NCBI GenBank assembly: GCA_020466095.1
Contig: CM035809.1
Location: 22,517,442-22,581,441, forward strand
Length of the DNA: 64,000 nucleotides
From: Chlorops oryzae
Taxonomy: Eukaryota > Arthropoda > Insecta > Diptera > Chloropidae
Reading direction: 5' to 3'
Part shown: positions 34,154-45,100 of the stretch, piece by piece
Numbering within the stretch: the stretch's first letter is position 1
Layout: every line of letters begins with the position of its first letter
Notes under the pieces: model-generated
What the model was told of the DNA's origin: nothing
Databases searched by the model: none
Seen by the model: the letters and a program-made list of their open reading frames with translations, nothing else
Translations under genes and position numbers: made by a program

Positions 34154-34837
34154 GGTATAGACACGTCAAATATTGTATCAACTTTGAGCGTGTGCTAGTG
34201 AGAAAGAGTACACTTACGATGTCTGACGGAAAATCAAAATCTTTGAATTTTTGGTCAAGCAGGTAACGATGTTAGACGGTGTGTCTGAAGGTCTATATCT
34301 ATGTTGGTTCAACCCTCATTTGTGCGCAATATTCAACGAGTGAACATCGAACGGAGAGTGGAAAATTTTTTAAAAGCGAGCGGAAAATTGATTGAAAAAA
34401 TGGAAGAAAACATTTTTATTTTGGAACTAATAGAAGTTTATCGTAGTTTGTCGGCTTTTTAGAACTTTAAGTCAAAAGATTATAGTGACCGGAATTTTAA
34501 AAAACGCTAGCTACGAAACGCTTTGAATTAAACTCAAAGAAATATATCTAGAGATCACAAAAAAAGTTAACGCAAACAATTAATAATCTTCGAACCTGTT
34601 AAAGGAGGGAATTAAAAAGGATTTCGGCATTACTCATATTTTTTTAGGTTTCGCCGACAGGAAAATACGCTTTGTTAAAAGCAACGAGGTAGCCGAAACA
34701 ATAGCGCATGTCCTTTGCACTCGAAAATCGCTAAAAAAAAAAAAATTGAATATCGTACGACATGTTTATAGTCAAATTCAAGTTGGTACCTACTAACACA
34801 CGCTCAAAGTTGGTACAACATTTGACGTGTCTATACC
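34154..34837. mobile_element. 684-bp TIR element just upstream of RAD6
   Basis: GGTATAGACACGTCAAAT at the left continues for about 46 bases that are inverted at the right with three mismatches (through ACTTTGAGCGTGTG). No clear target duplication is visible. It ends about 300 bp before the RAD6 start codon. Confidence 0.75.
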
Positions 34838-35133
34838 GCGCATTAGGTATTTTCGAACCAGACTTTTGTCTTTCTCTTCTAGTGGAGCATAGGCCGAAAA
34901 ATTGTGTTCTACAAAAAAAAAAAAAAAACGAATATTTCGAAATGCATTCGTGTGTATCGTTTCGTTACTCGGTATCATATGGCGTACCCGGTACGCAGTA
35001 ACGAATACGTACGGCTTACGTACAGCCCTATTTGCTCATAGTATTTGCTCATTTTGCTCATTTTGCTAAAAATTGTGTGTTGTGGAAAAATAAGAGTTGA
35101 AAGTTGGAATTTTGAACAGAAAATTTATAAAGA

Positions 35134-38100
35134 ATGTCGACACCTGCACGTAGACGACTTATGAGAGATTTTAAAAGGTAAGAAAACGAAAAGAAAAACG
35201 AAAAAAAAACTCGACCAACGGGAATTGTGAAAATTCTTCATTCGCCATTTCAGATGTGTGCGTTGTGTGTGTGTGTATGAACATAAATGTGTGTGTATTT
35301 TCGTGCATGTGTGTGTGTGTGTGAGGAAAAGAAAACCAGGAAAAGCTGACTGCAAAGTCAAAAATTTTTGTTTCCATAATTACGTATGATTTCGCCCCCC
35401 TCTCCTTCTCATTTCTTTGTTCAAACAAATCAACAAAAAAAAAAAAAACAAGAACAACAACTGAAACTCGAAAAGCGATTGCCAAAAAAAAAAAAGTCGA
35501 ATGGTTTTTTGCGTTTTAAGTTTTTCAAATTAGTTCCCGAAATTTCGAATTAAATCCAAAAAGAAAGATAAAAAGAGCATGGCTCTAAGTGCGTACAAAA
35601 CATGTTCGTGTGTGTGTGCATATGTTGTCTTGTATATTTGCAAAATTTAAACGTTTCGAACAGAAGTTCTCCTCTTCTATCTTTGGTTGGCCCGAAGAGC
35701 AATGAAAGACGAAAAGAAAAAATTATTGATTGCCTTCAAACGAACGATCCGAGTAGCCTGCGTTTGTCAGCTCAAAATGTTTTCACCCCAAAACTCCCTT
35801 CGTACATACTATGTGGACATATGTTTGTGCATACATTGCACATATATGTACGCGAGTGTATATGATACGCAACGAGTGAATATGTTGTTTGTTGTTTTTG
35901 CTTTTGTGGTTTGTTTTTGCTACTAGTATTTTTGTTGTTGACTCATCTCGTGAGTTGATCGGGATTTCGTGTTTTTGTTTCGTCTTTTTTTTTTCTCCCA
36001 ATTTTATGAAATAGTTCAGCGAATTAATTCCACCTGAAAACATTCGGATTTGCTTGGCAATAAATATGTACTCTTCAATACTCTCTTCATATTTTTGCCC
36101 TTGAGCGAATGAGTTTAGTACACCTGCCTCGGAAAATAAAAAAAGTAAATAAATAAAGTAAATAAAAAAAGTAATAAAAAACTTTCAGGGACGACTCGGG
36201 GATGTTGGTAGTGGCGTAGAGCAAGAAAATATAAACCAAGGACAATGCTATTAGCCAATGAGCAGGAAATGTAGGCGCAACATTCGATTTCAAACCAAAA
36301 AAATAAAAATAATTCCTTTTTTATACTTTCAATTTCTTCTCCTTCGAAGCTCCGACTTGCGTGACTGAATCGAATAAATTAAAGAAAGAATTGACGGAGA
36401 GAGGAGACAGTTTTTTTTAAGATACGATTTTTTTTTGTTTACTTTCCCATCGATTTGGGGCCGCCTCTCTACTCGGCATTAATAACATTTTCATTAGTTT
36501 TTAATGCACCAAGTGCGAAATTGCCTCGAATGCATGTGAGTGTTTTGTTTGGAAAGCATCAAATTCGCCAAAGAGGCGTCAAACTGTCTGCACTGAAGGC
36601 AGGCGCATTTCGTTGCTCATATAAAATTAATATCGATTGCAGTGTTTCCAAAACTGCGATCCCATGGAGTGTTTAGTGTGGCTTTCTTGGAGCAAAACAG
36701 ATTTACTTTAAATTTTTAATTCTATTTAGAAACTGCCGTGGATTCATGTCGCATGACGAAATGCCCCTTTTTGTCTGTTGTAATATGGGGATGGAATGCT
36801 TCTAAATGAGTTTTCAATGACTTTAATTAGTCCTTTATGTTGACGACTTTTTCAATAAAAGTTACTTGGTCGAAAAAGTTTGAGATCCTCTGATTTAATA
36901 ATGGGAGTACGTTGTATGGGTTCCAGGGAAATTCTGTCATATGACATTTTCTCAGATAAATTCGCTTCTTAACCATCATTTGGTGTGTTGGGCCAATGGA
37001 GGTAACGTAGGATCTCGATTATCTGAACGTTAATTATCCGTGTATCCGATTAACCGAACTTTTTTATCCACGTATCCGAATATACGAACTTTTTTATCCA
37101 CGTATCCGGTTATCCAAGCATTCATTATCCATATATTCGATTTTCCGAACATTGCTTAGCCATATTACCGATTATCCGAACTTTGATTATTCATGTATCC
37201 TGTTATCCTAACATTGATTATCCATATATTAGATTATTCGAACATCGACTACCTAGAAATCTGATCCGAACATTGATTATCCATATATCCGATTATTCCG
37301 AACATTGATTATCCATATATTCGATTATTCAAACATTGATTATCCATAAATCCGATTATCCGAACGATTGTCCAGATATATAATTATCCGACATTTAATA
37401 TTATTATATATATCTCGATTATTCAAACCTTTATTATCCATAAATCCGATTATCCGAACGATTGTCCAGATATATGATTATCCGCACATTTAATATTTAT
37501 ATATCCGATTTTCCTAACGTTTATTATTCATATATCCGATTATCCGAACATTTTTTATCCATATATCCTATTATCCGAACATTGGTTATCCATATATACG
37601 ATAATCCGAACATTGGTTATCCATATATTCGATTATCCGAACATTGTTTATCCATATATCCGATTATCCGAACATTTATTATCCATTTATCCGATTGTTC
37701 GAACATTGTTTAGCCAGATATCCGAATATCGATTATGCATGCAGTTATCCAATTATCCGGATTCATTTTTTCCAACTCTTATTACCGAATTCATGGTAGA
37801 AATTTATTGCAAATTTCTAATTGTTTGATTTGATTTGGAACTCGATTATCCGGGGTTTCGATTGCATGAAGTACCCTTGGTTTTATTTGATTCGAATAAT
37901 CGGGATTTTACTGTATGTCAAAAATAAGTAGAATACCAGTTTCGTTTTAAGTCAAATATTAATCATACGAATAAGTTTGAGTGATCCATAGGACAAACTT
38001 TGAATGAGATAATTTTATGTTGTGAGTGTCGTTTCTTATGGCTTAACACTCCTTTTCAAGCGATAATAATAATTTATAAATTTTTTAAACTACAGGCACT

Positions 38101-41100
38101 CCTCATAAGGAGAAATTTTTGTTCTTTTTTTATCTTTTATTTTATTTATTAATTTATTAAACTTATTAAAACTGCCTCAATGATATTCGGACTGTATGGA
38201 AACACATTGGACTAAATCATTGGACAGAAGCCGATTTATGGTGAGCCCCAGGAAGGGAAGAAAGATCTTAAATCTTCGATACTTAGGAAGGTCTTTCTTT
38301 TGTCCTTATCTGCTACTAGAGATGATTCCTCCACCATTTTGAAATACATTGAGTATTTAAAAAAACGAAATTATCCCAAAATCCAATATTGGAAAACTTA
38401 TCAGCCTAATTTGAATATAATAATTCATGACTCATTTTCAATTTGTTCTTCTTGCCGAACACTTCTTCTTTTAATTTGAATTTCAAAATCGTTGCAATAT
38501 CTGTAAACACTCATCGCAATTTTCTTCTTCTTCTTCTTTGAATGCTCTAATCTGAAATTATCTGCTAAGAAATGAATCATTGAATTACTTGCAAAAATCC
38601 AAAAAAAAAAAATATTTATTCAAAACAACCAAATTAGCTCGTTTTCGAAATGTTGTTCCCTGTTCTCGTTCATCGCGCAATAATGTAATTAAATTTGAAA
38701 CATCATTCCAAATACAATGTGTTTTTTTTTCCTTCTCCATTTTCTAAAATTTGAAAATTTTTTGCGGAAAAGCATTTGCGCGTTAAAATCGAATCGGGCG
38801 CCATTGACCGTCGAATATTCCACCCACATGTGGACAACAATCAAAGTCAATTCATATTAGATTTAATGTCTTCCCGCTTTTCGCTGTTCCGCACTTTCCG
38901 CGGCAAAAGAAGTCGAAGAGGGGGGAAAATACGTTCGCAATTCTGTGATCAACTCAGAATTTTGTTCTCCAAGAATATCGATGAATTTTGGCTAATTTTA
39001 TTTAATTAATTATTTTTTTTTATTTATTTTATTTTCTTGCGTTAAAGATTCAATGCACTCCTCTGTTTATAAAATTAATTTTTTCTTTATAAAAACATTT
39101 CCGTTTTATTTTGATGTTGGTCGTTTATTAATGCTAAGTGTTTTGGACAAATTTTTATTGCATTTTGTGCGCATTTAATTTAAAAATTATGCTTAATGAA
39201 AGCCTGTAATATGTTGAGATTTTCATACCTCCTTTTAGAGCGAAAATAATAAAGGAATTTTTGAGGTTTTTTCTGTTCGAAAATATACTTAACAGTCCAG
39301 ATTCCCATAGAATTTTTTGGGACAAATTTTACTCATTAGAAATTTTTCTTTGCAGAATAAAGAAATGCTTAATAAAGCCATGTCATATTCTGAATTTCTT
39401 TAATGAAATGAAATTTGTATAGAAACTTTTACAATTTTCCGCCTTTTTTTTAATCTGTTCACTTTTATAGGAATACCCTTAATATAGTTGCTTTGTATTC
39501 AATTTACCGTGTGTTCAGAATAGGACAAAAAACAATTCAAATCCGCTGGGGAAAAATTCTCGGAATATTTAGATCAGGCTAACGAGGATCTCGATATGCC
39601 AAATAAACCAGCTCTTATCAATGTTGTTAGTTTAGGGAAATCTGCCTTAAATTACAGTAAATTTCTGGTCCTTGAAAGAGCTTTTTGGAGAAAAATCTAG
39701 GAAAATTTTTGAGGCCGAAATTTGTAGGGGAGAAAAATCTAGGGAAATTTTAGGGATCGAAATTTTTGTTTTTAGAAAATTCCAGGATCAAATTCAACTG
39801 TCTTTATACTCAGTCTGTCAAGGGATATATCCCCCAAAAATCGGCAACAGTGACTTATGGCTCAATATAGCAATTCAAATGAGTTTTTCCTAATAAAATA
39901 ACTTCCCAAGTACCAAGGAGACGAGACACCACAATAGTGAACTGTGACGTGTTTCCCTTTTGGACAACATCGAAGTCTAAAATATTTCAAAAATATATGG
40001 AGAACTAAAATGCCTTCTATGAACCTTTTCGAAGTGATGTGTTTAGTACCATTTTTCGCACATATGTACTGAATATTAGTACTGGGAGCAGCATCTATGT
40101 GAACTTACACAGAGAAAAAAATCAACCAGAAAACTGTTTAAATCAAAAGGAAAAAAACATACAAAACGGCTTCAACAAGGATTATTTTTAATTTTAACAA
40201 TTTTTCTTGTTGGAAAAAATAGATTTCCCTATTGTATCAACCATTATTTCAGGATTAATTGACATGATAATTTTCAAAATCGATTTAAATTTAAATTGTT
40301 GCAGGTTAGCTGTTACATATGTCCTATTTTATAAAGCAAATGAGAATTATACCGAACGTAAAGAAATGTAATTTAAATTATTTCCTTTCAAATCAACCAT
40401 AAATGTTGTTTGACCCAAGCCATTTTTCTTTTGAAATTTTTGTTCTGCTCGAAAATCAAAAGGACTGTGAATAACAATGCGCCCTTTAAAAAAAAATCAT
40501 GGTTACCTTCGCTCAGTGTACGTTTTTTTAAATATCTCAAAAATCATCTCTCTGTTTTGATGAAATTTTTTTTTAATGAAATGTAATTTTTGAAGGAATT
40601 TTTTAAAAAATAATAAGAAAGTGGCAACGGGAATACACAGAAAAAATTTTTTAAAATCTTTTTAGTTTTGTGGAAAAAATTTTCTCAGTGTAAAATTTTT
40701 TTTTTTTTTTTTGATTCCCCGATATATTAGGAATCAGTCAATGTTTTTTCGTCTTCCTAGCTTAATTAGTTTTTGCGATATAAAATTTTTGAAAAAAAGG
40801 CTTATTAAAAAGGGATTTTCCAATGATATATCAAGGACTATTCAAAATAGAAAACTAAAAACTGGTCCCTACAGTGTCTTTAGATGGCACCTATCAAAAA
40901 AAAAAATCAAAAAAACTTCAAAATCCCTTTCAGGGTGCCGCAGTCGGCAAGACCCTTTTCCCACTTATGACGACATCACAAGCATAATATCATTTTAGGA
41001 AAAATAGGACTCTCGGATATTATTGCTGTTGTGAGTCTTCATTGTATTGTAGTAATTTCGATAGAAGCTCCTTAAAGACTTCCCTTTGTATTTTCGATAG

Positions 41101-44100
41101 AATCCCTTCCGCCTTATAAGACCTTCCCTCTTGTATTTTCGATAGATAACTTTTACCGAGTTATGACCCTATTCCTCGAAGCTGACACATATTTAACTTT
41201 AACTACAAAGCAGTATTTTGCAGTAAAAAAAATTTTTATAGCAATCTTTTTTATACCAAAGCATTGCACTAAATAATATAAATTTTAATTATTTTTCTCA
41301 ATCTGATTCTGATTTCGAGACGATCGTCGTAAAAGTATTTTCGGTATTTCGCGGTCTTCTCAATTTTTCGGCGTATTTTATTAATTTTAAATCATTAAGA
41401 ATTCTCGAAAGTGCGAAGACTGCTGACCTTTTCACCTTCTTCGTGTCTTTTTCGATTGTACGAAAAAAAAATTTAATTGAATGATGAAAGCGTTTTTTGC
41501 AAATTGCGTCATTTTTGGCAACAAAAAAAAATTAGTTTTTTCTGCTTTCATTCATCAGTTGTTGTATCTGTCTGTGAGCCTTTGCCAAAATTCGTTCATC
41601 GTTGAGTGGTGCATAAGGGATCGATCTCATTAATCTTCGTCATTCTCTTTCTGTGTTTATTTTCTTTAATTTAATTTCTTCTCGTTTTCTTTCTCATTGC
41701 TTGTTCACTTGCGAAAACGTAACCCTTTGTTTAGTTTCTAGTTGTATTTTTAGAATTGCTATTCGTCTTTCTTCTCGTTTTGAAAACAATAAAAGAAATA
41801 TTTTCTAATACCCAAAAGAAAGGGAGATGAAAAAAGAGATTGCAATTACCTGTCGAGACGACCCGCATGATAATTCTTCTTTCTTCTGGTATCCTTGACT
41901 TACATTGCAGCATAAGGGGTCCACTCATATGATCCTATCGAAGTTGAATGTTCTATTCCTCATATTCTCATATTGAATCGTTGGTCAGGTTGTAGGAGGG
42001 TCCAAGAGACACAAGCTAAAAAAATAATGAAAAAATATTTTAAATCATTCTATTTGACGATGAAGTGACTTTTACATATTCTTATATGTACATCTGGATT
42101 TATGTTTTCCCACTCATAACTATCTTCCTGTTCCAGAAGAACAATTTTTTTTGCCGATAGGTTTGATTCTGTGTAATTTCATCGTTTTCGGAGTATTTTC
42201 CAAGTAAATCAGTGAAAAAAATCCCAGTGAGGATCTCACTTTGCTCACAATATGCATTATGGATCGGGGTTTTTAGGGTTCTTTTTTGATATTATCAGCC
42301 CGACTCTGAATATTCCCAGGGAACGAATTGCCGAGGAATTTAATTTTCTTGAGAGTAAACTTCTTCTTTTTTAAATATTTGGAGGAAGAAATTTAATGGG
42401 GAATGGGTATTTGACCCATACCCATAAGTTTCCTTACTCTACCTATTTAATGAAAGAGAATTTTGAGTCGAGAAAAGAAATTCGCCAGAAATTCGTTCTC
42501 CCGAAAATATTCAGAATTGGGCTGTATGACTAAATCTGAAATGGATAGAGCTACAAATACTTCGAATTCGGATTCAGCGACCCCGAAAGTATGTAGAGTG
42601 TACTCTCTCTCTCTCTCTCTTAAGCGGGCAACAACGGGACTGAAAAAAATATCCGCTCAATAGAATTGCCTGCTTAAAAGGAAACTATTTAAGAAGCAGA
42701 AACACCACCAGAACATTCCCAAAAAGTGTCCGCTTTAGAGAGTTGTCTGCTTAAGAGGAGTGTCCCCAAGGAGAGAGAGAGTACACTACTTAGTAAGGTA
42801 ATATCACCTATTGTAGACCCCCTAAGCAAAAGTTTAAATAAAAATTTGTTGAAGAAGATTAACCATGGTTTTTATATACCATTCATTAGTCGATATTACT
42901 AGGAAACTTTCCATGGTAGCAGATCTTCAAAATGTTATTTATAAAAAAAAAAAAAAATTGATTTTGTTAAAAGTGTAGAATTTTATTGTGGGAAATAATG
43001 CAACCTTGAGTGGACCATCCGAAGAAATAGAAGAAAAAAAAAAACCACATAACTACAAATGTTTTTGAACTTTTATTGAAACACGTATGCTCAGCTGGGA
43101 GCTTTATAACTTACTCCAGTCGAACTTCCTTATAATGAAGTCGCACGGGACCAGAAAATCACTTCATTATATAGAAATTTCATTTTACAGAAATTATTTA
43201 CACCACTGAAAGTGGAACGAAAAAGCTGTGCGTTTGAAATTATTTCATAGCAGGGAAAACTTCATTGTATAGACGTTCACTATACGGAAGTTCAACTGTA
43301 TTGAAGTTAGCAGTGAAATTGGCTGTGATTTTAGTTTGACATTTCAACTGTCACAATATAGTAAACATTCAATTGGTCCACTCTAAGTGACAGTCCACTT
43401 AAGGTGACCTTACCCTAATCATATTGAGACTCCCAGCTAGAAACTGTTTATGGGCCTGTGTAATTGATCGCAGATCTGAAATTTAAAGCAATTTCCTATT
43501 CGAGAAATTATTATTAGCTTATAAAATTATTATTAACCCTCTAATTCCTGGCCCTGTCGGAATTTTTTCCGAACAAATTACAAAAAAAAAAAATTAAAAT
43601 TATAATTTCAGATTCTTTTTTTCCAACCCGAAAATAGTCTTATCTGAACTTTTCATTGAAAAAAAAAAAAAACAAAATTGTGGCATTAGCGCGTTAATAT
43701 CTCGAATTATAATAATAACGAATTTCTCTGCTTTCTGCTTCCGTATAGACTTCAAGAAGATCCACCAACTGGAGTTTCTGGAGCACCAACAGATAATAAT
43801 ATTATGATATGGAATGCTGTGATTTTTGGTCCACACGACACGCCATTCGAGGATGGCACTTTTAAGCTAACGATAGAATTTACCGAAGAATATCCCAATA
43901 AGCCGCCAACAGTGAGATTTGTATCGAAAGTATTTCATCCAAATGTGTACGCGGATGGCGGAATCTGTCTTGATATTTTACAAAACCGATGGAGCCCCAC
44001 ATACGATGTCTCCGCAATCTTAACTTCGATACAGGTAAGCCTAAGAGCAATAATTTTCCTCCTGCCATTCGAAACTGTTGCAGTTACTATGTAGACTGCG

Positions 44101-44290
44101 AGGACAATAATCTCTTGTCTAACATTTCTAACCTTCTCTCTTTCTCTCTCTCATTTTCATTTAGTCTCTGTTGAGTGATCCTAATCCAAATTCGCCAGCT
44201 AATTCAACAGCTGCTCAATTATATAAGGAAAATCGTCGTGAATACGAGAAACGAGTAAAAGCCTGCGTTGAGCAAAGCTTCATCGATTAG
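35134..44290 (+). CDS. UbcD6: Ubiquitin-conjugating enzyme E2 RAD6 (UbcD6/UBE2A-B orthologue)
   Basis: Three coding exons join to a 151-residue protein: 35134-35177, 43749-44034 and 44165-44290. Exon 1 encodes [14 protein letters not shown] plus two bases of Arg15; exon 2 completes it and runs to LTSIQ; exon 3 encodes [14 protein letters not shown] to VEQSFID. The whole UBC fold is present, with the HPN motif (78-80) and catalytic Cys88 in GGICLDIL. Length equals that of known animal RAD6, without the acidic tail of yeast RAD6. RAD6 works with the E3 RAD18 to monoubiquitinate PCNA at stalled forks and with BRE1-type E3s to monoubiquitinate histone H2B, in the nucleus. Both introns have GTAAG donors and AG acceptors in matching phase. 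Intron 1 is 8571 bp and packed with repeats; intron 2 is 130 bp. The gene is almost certainly functional: no changed core residue or frame break. Confidence 0.98.
37005..37913. mobile_element. pogo/Tigger-like element with internal ~27-31 bp minisatellite
   Basis: The right end reads GATTCGAATAATCGGGATTT then TACTG and TA. The left end GTAGGATCTCGATTATCTGA is its diverged inverted partner. From about 37017 to 37760 the words CGATTATCCGAACATT and TATCCATATAT alternate in tandem some 25-30 times. The repeated word is the subterminal motif of the element itself. No transposase. Confidence 0.75.
40040..40960 (+). repeat. Dispersed repeat A, copy 3, split by a MITE
   Basis: The left part (ATGTACTGAATATTAGTACT at about 40065) and the right part (stem-loop 40631-40692, then the block ending AGGGTGCCG near 40940) flank the TA-bordered element at 40108-40518. 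The order of words is the same as in the other copies. Confidence 0.75.
40108..40518. mobile_element. TA-flanked MITE with CACAGAGAAAA end, nested in repeat A
   Basis: The left end CACAGAGAAAAAAATCAACC follows TA (40106-40107) and the right end CTTCGCTCAGTG precedes TA (40519-40520). TCAACCAGAAAAC and its relatives recur inside. It interrupts the repeat A sequence between the words CTATGTGAACT and TTTTTTTAAATATCTC. Confidence 0.65.
42296..42524. mobile_element. Fold-back MITE, family CAGnCCGATTCTGAATATTCCC, copy 1
   Basis: CAGCCCGACTCTGAATATTC at the left is inverted at the right (CAGCCCAATTCTGAATATTT when reversed). TAT borders both sides. Related copies lie at 58146-58327 and from 61528. 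Confidence 0.7.
42596..42788. mobile_element. MITE, family 'AGTGTACTCTC', copy 2
   Basis: GAGTGTACTCTC at the left and GAGAGTACACTA at the right are inverted. The interior words CTTAAGCGGGCAAC, TCCGCT and CTTAAGAGGA match the copies at 3667-4041 and 56600-56779. A CT run at 42602-42620 lies in its left end. Confidence 0.65.
43117..43298. mobile_element. pogo/Tc1-like MITE, 182 bp, TA on the right
   Basis: CAGTCGAACTTCCTTATAAT at the left pairs with the inverted right end (CAGTTGAACTTCCGTATAGT when reversed). TA follows the right end. Words TTCATTATATAG and TTCATTGTATAG repeat inside. Confidence 0.7.
43537..43693. mobile_element. Probable piggyBac-like remnant, TTAA-flanked
   Basis: CCCTCTAATTCC at the left and the inverted CGCGCTAATGCC at the right are bordered by TTAA (43533-43536, 43694-43697). 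It ends about 55 bp before RAD6 exon 2. Ends agree at 8 of 12 positions only, so the call is moderate. Confidence 0.5.
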
Positions 44291-45100
44291 CCGTCAGTTA
44301 CGATAAAGAGAAAGAAAATTAACAGCAAAAACCCACAATAACAGCAACAGCAACAACAACAAAAACAGCAACAACAACAACAACAATAACAAAAACAAAA
44401 AAACAGTGAGAGGCACCAACAGCACAGCCAGTTATGTTAAATATACAAGAAAGAAACAAACAAAGGAAAATATTAAATTTATGTGAATATAGAGCAGAAG
44501 GATTAAACGAAACAAAAAAGAAAAAGAAAATTTATATTTAAATCAAGAAGCAACAAACGACATTAACATCAGCAACAAGAGAATCCCCAATCCCTCGTCC
44601 CCCTCCAAACTAAAAAAAAAAAAAAAAAAAAACGAAGGAAAAGAATTCAAACTTCTTGGGGAAATCGAATTGAAATTTTAATTGAAATTTGAATTCCGAA
44701 AAAGAAGAAGGAAGAAGAAAAAAAAGCACATCTCGGTAAAACCGGGAAGAAGAGATTACATTTCATCCGAGTCGTTGTTTTGTTGATGTCGTTTAAAAAC
44801 ACGATTTGTTGGCTAACAAAAAACAAAAAAAAAAAAAAACAAGAAATCGAAAAAGAAAAGGCAAAGAGGAGAGGAAGAGTAACGAAGAGCAGAGTGTGAC
44901 TTTTTATTAGTGGAGCCTTCAAATCGGTCTTATATATTTACACATATACAAAACATGCATAAATACATTTAATGAAATACATACATACGTTTAAAACACA
45001 CCTATACATATGTAGTATATTATAGAAACGATCTTGAGTGGAGTACGCAGACATTAAGTGCATAATATATATATATATTTCATTTTAAGTTTTTCAATTA
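44291..45100 (+). other. Probable RAD6 3' UTR and downstream region
   Basis: After the stop comes a CAA/CAG-rich stretch (about 44330-44400) and A-rich sequence. I could not fix the polyadenylation site. An AT microsatellite lies at 45064-45078. Confidence 0.45.

Larger units (their letters stand above)
35178..43748 (+). other. RAD6 intron 1 (8.6 kb), repeat content
   Basis: Besides the elements listed separately, it holds GT runs at 35259-35275 and 35309-35322 close to the donor, poly-A/T tracts, and two less AT-rich patches at 35600-35870 and 36455-36680 without coding signal. Many short frames in it have no domain and are not accepted as genes. 37916-40040 and 40961-42290 show nothing I can bound or name. 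Confidence 0.7.
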
